Origin: an uncultured Candidatus Melainabacteria bacterium
GTDB lineage: Bacteria > Cyanobacteriota > Vampirovibrionia > Gastranaerophilales > Gastranaerophilaceae
NCBI GenBank assembly: GCA_949927415.1
Contig: CATLFB010000004.1
Location: forward strand, 62,001-126,000
Direction of reading: 5' to 3'
DNA length: 64,000 bases
Made by a program: the position numbers and the translations under genes. The first letter of the stretch is position 1. Each line of letters opens with the position of its first letter. Shown here one piece after another: positions 50,704-59,073 of this stretch. A model generated the notes under the pieces. That model worked only from the letters and a program-made list of their open reading frames with translations, had not been told where the DNA came from and did not search any database.

Positions 50704-51183
50704 TTATCGAATCTTAAAGTTTTCTAAAAACATTACAGAGCCCTGAGTCAGCATTGCCGGAATCGGGGTATTATTTTTAATAGCCTCGTCAATAAGCCTG
50801 TTTTCTTCCTTGGATGTCGTTGAAAACCCGAGTTTTCTATAGAACTTGTGAGGTGCCTTGCCCGGGTTTTCAGCATTGTATGCAACAAGATGAATTCTGC
50901 CGTTACACTCGTTTCTGAAGCTTAATTTTTGCGCAAATTTAATAAGTTCTGTGCCGATTCCTTTACACCTTGCAAAAGGCGCAACTTCCAACAGCCTTAT
51001 ATACAAAGATTTGTAAAGCAATGAGTTGTTACCTGAACCGGCGCCGTAAAAATCAAACGCCGAAGCTTTCATAATACCCAGCATCTTACCTGATTGAACC
51101 GAAAACATCCGGTAAGTATCTTTTCCTGCTTTATATATCAAATGGTCGGGGATTTTTTGAGGTTTTAGAGGTGCCACTAGCAT
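50704..51183 (-). CDS. GNAT-family N-acetyltransferase-like protein
   Basis: 159 aa. The central block LYIRLLEVAPFARCKGIGTELIKFAQKLSF (split around residues 63-92) is the acetyl-CoA binding motif A, with RCKGIG for the usual RGxGxG/A. AHKFYRKLGFSTT-like PHKFYRKLGFSTT is motif B. The N-terminus (MLVAPLKPQKIPDHLIYKAG) is polar. Substrate not predictable. AAAGGA lies 12 bases before the ATG, somewhat far. Confidence 0.78.
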   Translation of the reverse strand: MLVAPLKPQKIPDHLIYKAGKDTYRMFSVQSGKMLGIMKASAFDFYGAGSGNNSLLYKSLYIRLLEVAPFARCKGIGTELIKFAQKLSFRNECNGRIHLVAYNAENPGKAPHKFYRKLGFSTTSKEENRLIDEAIKNNTPIPAMLTQGSVMFLENFKIR

Positions 51184-51339
51184 ATTTATTAAAATTCCTT
51201 TTGCAATACAAAAACTTGTGAATATTTTTATTTGCGCCGCTAAATATAATTTTACAAAAGGTTAAAATTCGCGCACGCAAAATATTTATGTAATATAATT
51301 ATAGAAGTAAAGATAGTTTGACAGAATAGGGATAGAGCT

Positions 51340-52716
51340 TTGAACAAGAAATATCATTTTATAGCAATAGGCGGAATCGGAATGAGCGGGCTTGCAAAAT
51401 ACTTGCTTGAAAACGGCTGTGAAGTTTCAGGTTCCGACATCAAGGATAGCAAATACGTTGACAAATTAAGAAAATTAGGCGCAAATGTTTTCATCGGTCA
51501 CAAAGAAGAAAATCTTCCGGAAGATTGCGTTGTTGTTGCAAGTACCGCAATCAAAGAAGACAACCCCGAATTGAAAAAAGCAAAACGCCTCGGGCTTCCA
51601 ATCTATCACCGCTCGGATTTGCTTGCTGAAATCTCAAAACAAGACAAATTTTTCATTGGTTATTCCGGAACCCACGGCAAAACAACAACAAGCGGTCTTG
51701 CCTCATACGTTCTGGATTTGGCAGGGTACAAGCCTTCATTTGTTGTCGGCGGAATCATCCCGGAACTTGGCGTAAACTCTCAATCAACTAAAGAAAAATA
51801 TTTTGTCGCAGAACTCGACGAAAGCGACGGCACAATCGTCAAATATGCTCCGAATATCTGCGTAATCAACAACCTTGAACCTGACCATCTTGATTTTTAC
51901 AAGGATGGAATGAAATCTCTGCTTGAAACATTTGAAAAATTCATTTCAAACATAAAAGAAGAGTCGATCGTTCTAATCAACAACGATTGCGAAGTTTTAA
52001 AACAGCTTCATGCGCATAAAGTTATGACTTTCGGCCTCAATGAAGCGGATTACACAGCGAAAAACATCGTCTTTAATCAGGATTGCACAACTTTTGACAT
52101 CTATTTTAAAGGCACAATTTTAACCTCGCTTTCAATAATCCTCAAAGGCCGCCACAACGTTTATAATGCGCTGTCAGTTGTTGCCAGCCTTCATCAGGCA
52201 GGAATCGACATTGCGCAAGTAAAAAAACATTTCGCGACTTTTTCCGGAATGGGAAGACGCTTCCAAAAAGTCGGAGAATTCGACGGAATCACGATTTATG
52301 ACGATTACGCACACCATCCGACAGAAATCAAGGCAACTTTATCATGTGCCGAAAGCTTCAAAAACAAACGCGTAATCGCAGTTTTCCAGCCGCACAGATA
52401 TTCAAGGCTAAAAAACCTCTGGGATGACTTTTTGAATTCATTCGAAGGAGTGGACAAAGTCATCGTAACCGATGTTTACGCCGCCTCCGAAGACCCGATT
52501 GAAGGCGTCAGCGGCCAGGCGTTTGCCAAAGAATTGTCCGAAAAAATTCCGACTCCCTGCGTTCATATCAGCGGAGATATGAAAAACGTCGCAAAAGAAC
52601 TTTTCCCGACCCTTGAAAACGGAGATGTCGTAATCGGGCTTGGCGCAGGAACAATCACGGCTCTTGGAAAAGAACTTATGGCATTGAACGAGGGGCTTGT
52701 TAATGCTGCAAAGTGA
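51340..52716 (+). CDS. murC: UDP-N-acetylmuramate--L-alanine ligase
   Basis: First amino-acid adding ligase of peptidoglycan synthesis, 458 aa. TTG start at 51340, supported by TAGGGA upstream and by the protein start NKKYHFIAIGGIGMSGLA, which aligns with other MurC. P-loop GYSGTHGKTTTSGLASYV near residue 108, VAELDESDGTIV, NNLEPDHLDFY and DDYAHHPTEIKATL near 320. First gene of murC-murB-ddl-ftsQ-nadE, all in close contact. Confidence 0.95.
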   Translation: MNKKYHFIAIGGIGMSGLAKYLLENGCEVSGSDIKDSKYVDKLRKLGANVFIGHKEENLPEDCVVVASTAIKEDNPELKKAKRLGLPIYHRSDLLAEISKQDKFFIGYSGTHGKTTTSGLASYVLDLAGYKPSFVVGGIIPELGVNSQSTKEKYFVAELDESDGTIVKYAPNICVINNLEPDHLDFYKDGMKSLLETFEKFISNIKEESIVLINNDCEVLKQLHAHKVMTFGLNEADYTAKNIVFNQDCTTFDIYFKGTILTSLSIILKGRHNVYNALSVVASLHQAGIDIAQVKKHFATFSGMGRRFQKVGEFDGITIYDDYAHHPTEIKATLSCAESFKNKRVIAVFQPHRYSRLKNLWDDFLNSFEGVDKVIVTDVYAASEDPIEGVSGQAFAKELSEKIPTPCVHISGDMKNVAKELFPTLENGDVVIGLGAGTITALGKELMALNEGLVNAAK

Positions 52717-53602
52717 AGAAAATTTTGACATCAAAAATTTGACGTCCTTCAAAATCGGCGGGACAATTGCAAGAATGTATTTTCCCGAATCAATAGAAGA
52801 ATTCGAAGAAATCATAAAGGCCGAGCCAAATGCCTTTGTTGCGGGGAATTTTTCAAATATTCTTGTATCTTCAGACGGCGTCGAAAGTGCTGTTATTTGC
52901 ACGAAAAAATTGGACAAAATAAGCGTTGAAGGCACAACCCTCAGGGCAGGCGCCGGCGTTCGCGGAACGAAGTTATCGAAAATTGCGGCAGAACAGGGTT
53001 TGAGCGGACTTGAATTTATGATAGCATTTCCCGGCTCTGTCGGCGGCGAGGTGTTTATGAATGCCGGAGCGCACGGACAAACGGTTTCTGACACCTTCAA
53101 ATCCGCTAAAATATATTGCCCCGAAAAAGGACTTCTGACTTTCTCAAAATCAGATATGGAATTCGCCTACAGAACCTCAATCTGCCAGGAAAGCAATTAT
53201 ACGGTTCTTGAAGCTGAATTCCTGCTTAATAAATCCGAACAGGAAAAAATTCAGCAAAGAATGGATGAAAATCTGGCTTTCAGAAAAGACAAACAGCCGT
53301 CTTTGACACTACCAAACTGCGGCAGCATTTTTAAGAATCCCGATGGTGATTCGGCAGGCCGATTGCTGGATGCGACAGGTGTTAAAGGGAAAATTTCGGG
53401 AGGAGTGAAGGTTTGGGAAAATCACGCAAATTTCATCGTAAACCATAATGCCGGCTCATCGCTTGATGTCTTGCGGCTTATGGCAGAAATGTACGATAAT
53501 GTAAAAAAAGAGTTTAATATAGAATTGATGCCGGAGATAAGATATCTCGGCGGGAAAAACAAAGAAGAGGTTGAAATATGCAAAAAGTTAAAAATGATAT
53601 AA
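52703..53602 (+). CDS. murB: UDP-N-acetylenolpyruvoylglucosamine reductase
   Basis: FAD enzyme that completes UDP-MurNAc synthesis. 299 aa from ATG 52703 with GAGGGG upstream, overlapping murC by 14 bp. TSFKIGGTIARMYFPE opens the FAD domain, FVAGNFSNILVSSDG, GLEFMIAFPGSVGGEVFMNAGAHG (split), YRTSICQE and the type-I C-terminus with CGSIFKNPDGDSAGRLLDATG (catalytic Ser in GSIF) and LMPEIRYLG. No anomaly. Confidence 0.95.
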   Translation: MLQSEENFDIKNLTSFKIGGTIARMYFPESIEEFEEIIKAEPNAFVAGNFSNILVSSDGVESAVICTKKLDKISVEGTTLRAGAGVRGTKLSKIAAEQGLSGLEFMIAFPGSVGGEVFMNAGAHGQTVSDTFKSAKIYCPEKGLLTFSKSDMEFAYRTSICQESNYTVLEAEFLLNKSEQEKIQQRMDENLAFRKDKQPSLTLPNCGSIFKNPDGDSAGRLLDATGVKGKISGGVKVWENHANFIVNHNAGSSLDVLRLMAEMYDNVKKEFNIELMPEIRYLGGKNKEEVEICKKLKMI

Positions 53603-54552
53603 CGGCAAAAGTGAAAAAAGATTCAAAAATCGCCGTGCTTTGCGGCGGAATGTCTTCTGAAAAAGAAGTTTCCATGCGCTCCGGCAAAGGCTGCTTTGAT
53701 GCGCTCAAAAGATTGGGGTATGAAAATGCTGAACTCGTTGTTGTCGACAAAGATATTGCTCTGAAACTTAAAGCAGGTCATTTTGATTACGCATTCAACG
53801 CGCTCCATGGCAAATACGGCGAAGATGGCTGCATCCAGGGAATATTGGAAATTCTACAAATCCCATACACCGGATGCGGCGTTATGTCGAGTTCTTTGTG
53901 CATGAACAAAGAATTCACAAAAAGAATTCTTTCAACAAACCCTGATATCATAATGGCAAAATCAGCTTTTGTGAGAAAAGGCGACGATTTGTTTGCAAAA
54001 ACAAAGGATTTGACTTATCCGCTTTTTGTAAAACCTGTTTGCGAAGGCTCAAGCTTCGGAATGACAAAGGTTGATAGAGTGGAAGATCTTAAGGCGGCTT
54101 ACGAAACCGCACTGAAATACAACAATGATGTCTTGATAGAAGAATTCATCGACGGATTTTTCGTAACAGTCGGGGTTTTAGAAGATTCTGACGCCAACGG
54201 AGCACGAAATTTCGCAACAGAAATTCTCGAAATCCGACCCAAAACAGAATGGTATGATTTTGAGGCAAAATATACAAGCGGAATGTCAGAATTTATTTGT
54301 CCTGCGAATTTGTCTGATGATGTTACCCAAAATGTTAAGGACATCGCGGTTAAGGCTTTTGAAACAGCAGGCTGCCGAGGCGTTTCAAGAATTGATTTTA
54401 TGATGAAAGATGATGTTCCGTATCTTCTTGAAATCAACACAAGCCCTGGAATGACTGCAACAAGCGACCTTCCGGCGCAGGCAAAAGCGATGAACATATC
54501 TTATGATGAATTGGTTCAGATTATTTTAAACAGTGCAGATACAAACAAATAA
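53578..54552 (+). CDS. ddl: D-alanine--D-alanine ligase
   Basis: ATP-grasp ligase, 324 aa; makes the D-Ala-D-Ala dipeptide. VLCGGMSSEKEVSMRSGKGC at the start, ALHGKYGEDGCIQGILEILQIPYTG, KPVCEGSSFGMTKV, ARNFATEILEIRP, GCRGVSRIDFMM and LLEINTSPGMTATSDLPAQA are the family blocks. The active-site Tyr loop (YDFEAKYTSG) indicates a D-Ala rather than D-Lac ligase. It overlaps murB by 25 bp. Confidence 0.95.
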   Translation: MQKVKNDITAKVKKDSKIAVLCGGMSSEKEVSMRSGKGCFDALKRLGYENAELVVVDKDIALKLKAGHFDYAFNALHGKYGEDGCIQGILEILQIPYTGCGVMSSSLCMNKEFTKRILSTNPDIIMAKSAFVRKGDDLFAKTKDLTYPLFVKPVCEGSSFGMTKVDRVEDLKAAYETALKYNNDVLIEEFIDGFFVTVGVLEDSDANGARNFATEILEIRPKTEWYDFEAKYTSGMSEFICPANLSDDVTQNVKDIAVKAFETAGCRGVSRIDFMMKDDVPYLLEINTSPGMTATSDLPAQAKAMNISYDELVQIILNSADTNK

Positions 54553-54554
54553 AA

Positions 54555-55433
54555 ATGCGGGAATTGATGGACGAAAAACACTTTGAGACAAAAGAACAGG
54601 CAATAGATGACGGCAAACGCATTGCAAAAAAGATGCAGAGGAGCCGCCAGATACGAAAAGGCAGAAGAAGAAAAAATGCCGCACGAACTTTTTTGTGCCT
54701 TTTGATGAACATTCTTTTAATTCTTGCGCTTGTTTACTTGACCCGCATTCCGCAGTGGTATATTGACAAAAGCGCATTCTTGACATCAAACAGCGGCACT
54801 TTGGAAATTTTAAACAACAACATTGTGTCAACAAAAAAAATTCTTGCGGCACTCAAAACCGAAGAAGTTCCCGAAGTTCCGATTTATATGGCAAAAACCG
54901 ACAAACTTAAGGCAAAACTTATGCAGTTTCCGCCGGTAGAAGAAGTTTACATCAGACGCTATGCGTTTCCGGCGCGTTTGCAGATTATTTTAAGAGAAAG
55001 CGAGCCTTATATAACGATTTCGCCGGATGCAAAAGTACAGCCGATTGCATTTTTTACACGAACAGGCAAGCTTATCGGGCGCGAATATCTTCCGCTGAAA
55101 CCGGAATTCAAAACGCTTCTTGTCCTCTCTTACGGAAACAAGGGCGATGATTACACAAAGTGGGATTTGAAAAAGCTTCAAAAACTTGAAAAAATCGCAA
55201 AATATATCGAAGTGTATTCAAATGAACAGGTTGAATACATTGACCTGCGCAATCCTGACGATGCGTTTGTGAAAATCAAATCGGTTAACATCAGACTTGG
55301 CAGGATTGATGAACATGTGGGAGACAGAATTGAGAGAATCCCTTCAATTTTACCTAAAGTCCGCCTTATGGACACAAAAATAGAATATCTGGATTTACGC
55401 TGGCAGGATCCCGTTTTAAAACTTGATAAGTAG
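54555..55433 (+). CDS. ftsQ: Cell division protein FtsQ/DivIB-like
   Basis: 292 aa bitopic division protein. Basic cytoplasmic N-terminus (RSRQIRKGRRRKNAART), one membrane helix at about 39-59 (FLCLLMNILLILALVYLTRI), then a POTRA domain (LKAKLMQFPPVEEVYIRRYAFPARLQI) and a beta domain ending DTKIEYLDLRWQDPVLKL, the FtsQ C-terminal block. Two bases after ddl; no good Shine-Dalgarno, so coupled translation or a start at codon 5 is possible. ftsA and ftsZ do not follow; nadE does. Confidence 0.85.
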   Translation: MRELMDEKHFETKEQAIDDGKRIAKKMQRSRQIRKGRRRKNAARTFLCLLMNILLILALVYLTRIPQWYIDKSAFLTSNSGTLEILNNNIVSTKKILAALKTEEVPEVPIYMAKTDKLKAKLMQFPPVEEVYIRRYAFPARLQIILRESEPYITISPDAKVQPIAFFTRTGKLIGREYLPLKPEFKTLLVLSYGNKGDDYTKWDLKKLQKLEKIAKYIEVYSNEQVEYIDLRNPDDAFVKIKSVNIRLGRIDEHVGDRIERIPSILPKVRLMDTKIEYLDLRWQDPVLKLDK

Positions 55434-55443
55434 GAGAAATATA

Positions 55444-56850
55444 ATGAAAATAGCAGTTGCGCAAATAAAATTAAAAACCGGTGATTTTAAATTCAATTAC
55501 GAAAACATAATGAAATATGCACAAAAATCTGATGCGGATTTGACTATATTTCCGCGTGCTGATTTAGAATCGCTCGGCGGAAAAGACCTGATTTACGATG
55601 AGGATTGCGTTCAAAAAGAAGTCGAAATGTATGAAACAATTGCCGCTAATTCAGATGGCAAAACTCTTCTAATCGGCGACATTTTGATAAAAGACGGAGA
55701 GGCTGAAGAAGTTGAATTCTTTGAATTTGCGAATAAAAAAGTTTATGTTTCAGACAGCTTTGTTCAAGATGTAGACTGCGACATTTACATACTTTCGCAC
55801 AACAAATACTTCGCAATGAACGTTTATGAAGAATTTGTAGAAAGTATTGACACAAAAACTGATTTTATTTTCGTGAATTCAATCGGAATGGCAGACGAAA
55901 ATATTTTTGCCGGCGCAAGTTTTGCGAAAAATTGCAAGAATGAACCGGTTTTGCAAATGTCTGTCTGCGAAGAAAATCTTGCAGACGTTGATTTTGAAAC
56001 TGCGGTAGATTTTGCGCCGGAAATTATGGAAGAGGCCGTATTTAAGGTAACAACATTTGCATTAAGGGAATATTGCGAAAACACAGGCTTTAAAAAAGTA
56101 ATCCTCGGTCTTTCAGGCGGAATTGACAGCGCATTGACAGCGGCCTTAGCCGTTGAGGCTTTGGGAAGAGAAAATGTTTTCGGTGTTCTTATGCCAAGCA
56201 TGTTTTCGTCTGAAGGCAGCGTGAACGATTCTTTAAAACTTGCGCAAAACCTTGGTATCAAGACCGCAAAACACACAATAACCCCACTTTTTGACAATTT
56301 TATGGAAAAAGTTGCACATGAAAGACTTCATGATTTGGCGGAAGAAAACCTGCAAGCAAGGCTTCGCGGACTTATTCTGATGTTTTTCTCAAACCGCGAC
56401 AATTACCTTCTGCTTTCAACCGGCAACAAATCAGAAGCTGCTATGGGCTACGGAACGCTTTACGGAGATTTGGCGGGCGGATACAACCTTATTTGCGATT
56501 TGACCAAAACAAATGTTTATAAACTCTCAAATTACATAAACAGAAACGGTGAAATCATTCCGCAGGAAATTATAGAAAAAGCCCCCTCCGCAGAACTCAG
56601 GCCAAACCAGAAAGATCAGGACAGCCTGCCAGAATACGCGGTTCTTGACGATATTATCGAAATGTATGTTGAAAAACTTTGTCCAAAAGAAGAAATTTAT
56701 GCAAAATATGACAAACAGCTTGTTGATGAAACTGTCCGAAAAATTTACCGCGCTCAATTCAAACGCAAACAATGCTGTCTTGGCGTAAGATTAACCGAAC
56801 GCTCATTTTTAAACGGTGCGTCGTATCCGATTGTACAAAAATGCTTCTAG
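55444..56850 (+). CDS. nadE: NAD synthetase with a degenerate glutaminase (nitrilase-like) domain
   Basis: 468 aa from ATG 55444 (TAGGAG upstream). The C-terminal synthetase (about 200-468) is intact: LGLSGGIDSALTAALA (PP-loop), LARLRG-like QARLRGLILM, LSTGNKSEAAMGYGTLYGD, KAPSAELRPNQKDQDSLPEY. The N-terminal domain follows the carbon-nitrogen hydrolase fold (KIAVAQIKLKTGDFKFNYEN) but the catalytic Glu of FPE is Arg (IFPRADLES), the segment holding the Lys is deleted, and the CEDxW cysteine block is IYILSHNKYF. It is also about 70 residues shorter than glutamine-dependent NadE. Probably ammonia-dependent. Completes nadB-nadC-nadE, at the end of the mur operon. Confidence 0.92.
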   Translation: MKIAVAQIKLKTGDFKFNYENIMKYAQKSDADLTIFPRADLESLGGKDLIYDEDCVQKEVEMYETIAANSDGKTLLIGDILIKDGEAEEVEFFEFANKKVYVSDSFVQDVDCDIYILSHNKYFAMNVYEEFVESIDTKTDFIFVNSIGMADENIFAGASFAKNCKNEPVLQMSVCEENLADVDFETAVDFAPEIMEEAVFKVTTFALREYCENTGFKKVILGLSGGIDSALTAALAVEALGRENVFGVLMPSMFSSEGSVNDSLKLAQNLGIKTAKHTITPLFDNFMEKVAHERLHDLAEENLQARLRGLILMFFSNRDNYLLLSTGNKSEAAMGYGTLYGDLAGGYNLICDLTKTNVYKLSNYINRNGEIIPQEIIEKAPSAELRPNQKDQDSLPEYAVLDDIIEMYVEKLCPKEEIYAKYDKQLVDETVRKIYRAQFKRKQCCLGVRLTERSFLNGASYPIVQKCF

Positions 56851-56933
56851 GTAAAAATGCAATTTTGAAAATGTTTTAAGCTAATGTTTTTAAAGTATTT
56901 ACTTTTTTTGAAAAAAGTATTAAACTGTTTTAC

Positions 56934-57716
56934 ATGGAATTGACAGTATTAGTAGACAACAACACACAAAAAGATTATGATTTGCTTGGAGAATTCGGGC
57001 TTTCGATATTGATTGAAGATGAATATCGCAAAATACTTTTTGACTGCGGTTACAGCAATGTTTTTATAAAAAATGCGTATCATATGAATATAGATTTGGC
57101 CGATGTAACCGACATCGTGCTTTCGCACAGCCACAACGACCATACGGGCGGCTTTCTATGGTTGCAAAACCTTTATAAAAAACTTCTTAAAGTCGGATTC
57201 GTAATCAATAACAAAAGAGTTGTTGCGCATCCTTATATATTTAAACCGCACCTGGATGAAAATTTCGCAAACATCGGATTTCCGGGCGATGAAAATTCCA
57301 TAAGCGACTTTTTTGAACTAACCTATACAAAAGAGCCTTTCAAAATTACGGAAAACCTGATTTATCTGGGCGAATTCCCGGCTTCAGACAGCAGTGAAGA
57401 CCCTGATGAATCGGCATTGGTTTATACATCTAAAAAAGGCTTGATAATAATTTCAGGCTGTGCCCATGCGGGCTTGGCGAATATTGTCGAGTATGCCAAA
57501 AAAGTTACGAACCAGAGCAAAATTTATGCGATAATCGGCGGCGTGCACCTGCTTCAAAAATCCGACACGGATATTAAAAAACTCGGGATTTACCTCCAGA
57601 GACAGGGCGTTCAGATGATTTACCCCTGCCACTGCTGCGATTTGAGAGCGAAAATTATCCTGTCAAAATATTTGACTGTAAAAGAAGCTTATTCAGGTTT
57701 TAAGTTGTCGGTGTAG
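56934..57716 (+). CDS. MBL-fold protein, dihydropterin-phosphate synthase-like subfamily
   Basis: 260 aa. MELTVLVDNNTQ, LLGEFGLSILIE, KILFDCGYSN and VLSHSHNDHTGGFLWL (metal ligands, residues about 61-76), with a GCAHAGLANIVEY block near 180 and IGGVHLL near 203. This layout is that of the archaeal MJ0301-type subfamily, some of which act on pterin phosphates; the real substrate is unclear. No Shine-Dalgarno and only a weak -10-like TAAACT before the ATG. Convergent with the interrupted pilin, 2 bp apart. Confidence 0.85.
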   Translation: MELTVLVDNNTQKDYDLLGEFGLSILIEDEYRKILFDCGYSNVFIKNAYHMNIDLADVTDIVLSHSHNDHTGGFLWLQNLYKKLLKVGFVINNKRVVAHPYIFKPHLDENFANIGFPGDENSISDFFELTYTKEPFKITENLIYLGEFPASDSSEDPDESALVYTSKKGLIIISGCAHAGLANIVEYAKKVTNQSKIYAIIGGVHLLQKSDTDIKKLGIYLQRQGVQMIYPCHCCDLRAKIILSKYLTVKEAYSGFKLSV

Positions 57717-57718
57717 AT

Positions 57719-58435
57719 TTATTTTGGAAGATTTTTAAAATAATCTTTATCCGTAAGCGCGTTATATGTACATCCTGCTCCGTTACGATTGTAGGTTGAT
57801 GTTTTTGAACAATATTCGTTCGTCTTGCCGTAATATGGCGTGTTCGGTGCACCCATCGGAAGCAGGACGCCTTTATCATTTATCTGAAACATGAACAAAT
57901 CCTGCCCTAACCTATTTGGATTCTTGTTGTAACCGTTAACATCCACAGATATATACAAAGCCGTAGTATAATTTTCAAGCAAAACCAGACTTCCATCATT
58001 AAGTACAAATTGGCCGTCGTCAAACAGGCTGATATATATATCACTTTTTCCGTTATAAGTTTTGTATTTTCTTACCTTGGCTGCATCTCCTAAAAAACCT
58101 CCTCCTTGTGTGTTTGGAATGCAGGCGCTGTTTCTGTCTTTATTTCCAAATCCGCAGTCTTCAATTACTTGAAGATATTTCATTAAAAGCGGTTTTAATT
58201 CATGCATTCCAAGTTCTCCCGCTTTAATTCGTTCTCCGCTCTGAGCCTGATACATATCTAAAGCCTGTCCAATCACAGAATAACTGCGTTTTAATCCGGC
58301 TTCAAGCTACTTGTTTCTGCTGTTATTTATAACGGCAGGTAAAGTCATAGCGGCAACTATTCCGATTACGCCTAATGTAATCAAAACTTCAGCCAGAGTA
58401 AATGCTAACTTCGAATTAATAAAAATATTTTTCAT
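57719..58435 (-). pseudogene. Type IV pilin-like gene interrupted by one in-frame amber codon
   Basis: The reading frame runs from ATG 58435, with CGGAGG five bases upstream, to the stop at 57719, 238 codons plus one internal TAG at 58309-58307 (codon 43). The N-terminus is a prepilin: short basic leader, then AFTLAEVLITLGVIGIVAAM and TLPAVINN. Codon 43 falls in NK-stop-LEAGLKRSYS, where pilins of this kind usually have Gln (CAG), so a single C to T change explains it. The remaining frame is well preserved, including VDVNGYNKNPNRLGQD, shared with the 62176 pilin, and a KNLP C-terminus. Recent nonsense allele, suppressed stop or read error are all possible. TAG is used as a normal stop in other genes here. 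Confidence 0.85.
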
Positions 58436-58451
58436 AAAAACCTCCGGATTT

Positions 58452-58457
58452 ATTATA
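58452..58457 (-). promoter_or_regulatory. -10 box of the interrupted pilin gene
   Basis: TATAAT on the minus strand, 16 bases before the pilin ATG. The expected -35 position falls within operator 1 (58465-58483), so binding there would block this promoter. Confidence 0.6.
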
Positions 58458-58464
58458 CCCGAAT

Positions 58465-58483
58465 TACGTACTAACAGTACGTA
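58465..58483. promoter_or_regulatory. Operator 1 of the XRE regulator
   Basis: Perfect 7-bp inverted repeat with 5-bp spacer: TACGTAC-TAACA-GTACGTA. Its centre is 33 bp (about three helical turns) from that of operator 2, and it covers the -35 region of the pilin gene. Confidence 0.7.
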
Positions 58484-58497
58484 TATTTAACAAAAAT

Positions 58498-58516
58498 TAC
58501 GTATAGACTGTACGTA
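58498..58516. promoter_or_regulatory. Operator 2 overlapping the XRE gene start
   Basis: TACGTAT-AGACT-GTACGTA, same consensus TACGTAY-N5-GTACGTA as operator 1 with one arm change. The last base is the A of the XRE start codon, so binding would silence the gene itself. Confidence 0.7.
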
Positions 58517-58740
58517 TGAACAATGATTTCTATCAAAAATTAGGCAGGAATATCAAGGCACGCCGCAAAGAACTCGGACTTACCCAGCAGCAGCTTGCCG
58601 ATAAAATGGATATTTCTCTAAATTTTATGGGGAAAATAGAAGTCGCGTTTTCAAAACCCTCGCTTGATACGTTGATTGAATTTGCCAAAAATCTTGATAC
58701 AACAGTAAGCGATTTGACGCGTTTTGATAACGAAAATTAA
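58516..58740 (+). CDS. XRE/Cro-type HTH repressor
   Basis: 74 aa, essentially one lambda-repressor-like domain: NIKARRKELGLTQQQLADKMDISLNFMGKIE (helix-turn-helix about residues 22-43) and a C-terminal FAKNLDTTVSDLTRF. There is no dimerisation or sensing domain. No Shine-Dalgarno; TAGACT six bases before the ATG could be a -10, placing the start within operator 2. It is divergent from the interrupted pilin with 80 bp between starts, so it probably represses both itself and the pilin. Confidence 0.9.
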   Translation: MNNDFYQKLGRNIKARRKELGLTQQQLADKMDISLNFMGKIEVAFSKPSLDTLIEFAKNLDTTVSDLTRFDNEN

Positions 58741-58782
58741 CAATCGCTTGCATTCAGTCATTTTCTGTAATAGAATAAATTC

Positions 58783-58818
58783 AGCCGAAAGTTTCACGGC
58801 TTTGGTATGCCTGAAACT
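58783..58818 (+). promoter_or_regulatory. H-type pseudoknot in the rpmI-rplT leader
   Basis: Stem 1: AGCCG (58783-58787) with CGGCT (58797-58801). The loop sequence AGTTTCA (58790-58796) is exactly complementary to TGAAACT (58812-58818), giving a 7-bp second stem stacked directly on the first. A TAGAAT -10 at 58771-58776 would start the transcript at about 58783, the first base of the knot. Likely ribosomal protein autoregulation; binding by L20 is an inference from E. coli. Confidence 0.6.
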
Positions 58819-58854
58819 AATTCGTTAATACTTAACCAAAAAAAGGAGAAGAAA

Positions 58855-59064
58855 ATGCCAAAAATGAAAACACACAGATCTGCTGCTAAACGCTACAAAG
58901 TTACAGCAACAGGCAAAATCACCAGAAGAAAAGCAGGTATAGGCCACTTGCTCCAACACAAATCTGCTTCCAGAAAACGCAGACTTTTCTCGGTAGAACA
59001 GATTTCAGATGCACAGGTAAAATTGGTATCTCATGAGTTACCATACAAGAAGTATTCAAGATAG
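58855..59064 (+). CDS. rpmI: 50S ribosomal protein L35
   Basis: 69 aa from ATG 58855 (AAGGAG seven bases upstream); an upstream ATG at 58807 in the same frame lies in the structured leader and is rejected. [20 protein letters not shown] and [20 protein letters not shown] are the L35 consensus. It forms an operon with rplT, 9 bp apart. The usual upstream infC is missing; the XRE gene is there instead. Confidence 0.96.
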   Translation: MPKMKTHRSAAKRYKVTATGKITRRKAGIGHLLQHKSASRKRRLFSVEQISDAQVKLVSHELPYKKYSR

Positions 59065-59073
59065 GAGCAAACA

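Noticed and set aside
58307-58309. Genome-wide reassignment of TAG to Gln
   Set aside because: TAG ends other intact genes at normal family length in this window (for example nifS-neighbour coding regions such as nadC and pdxJ), so the amber in the pilin is local.
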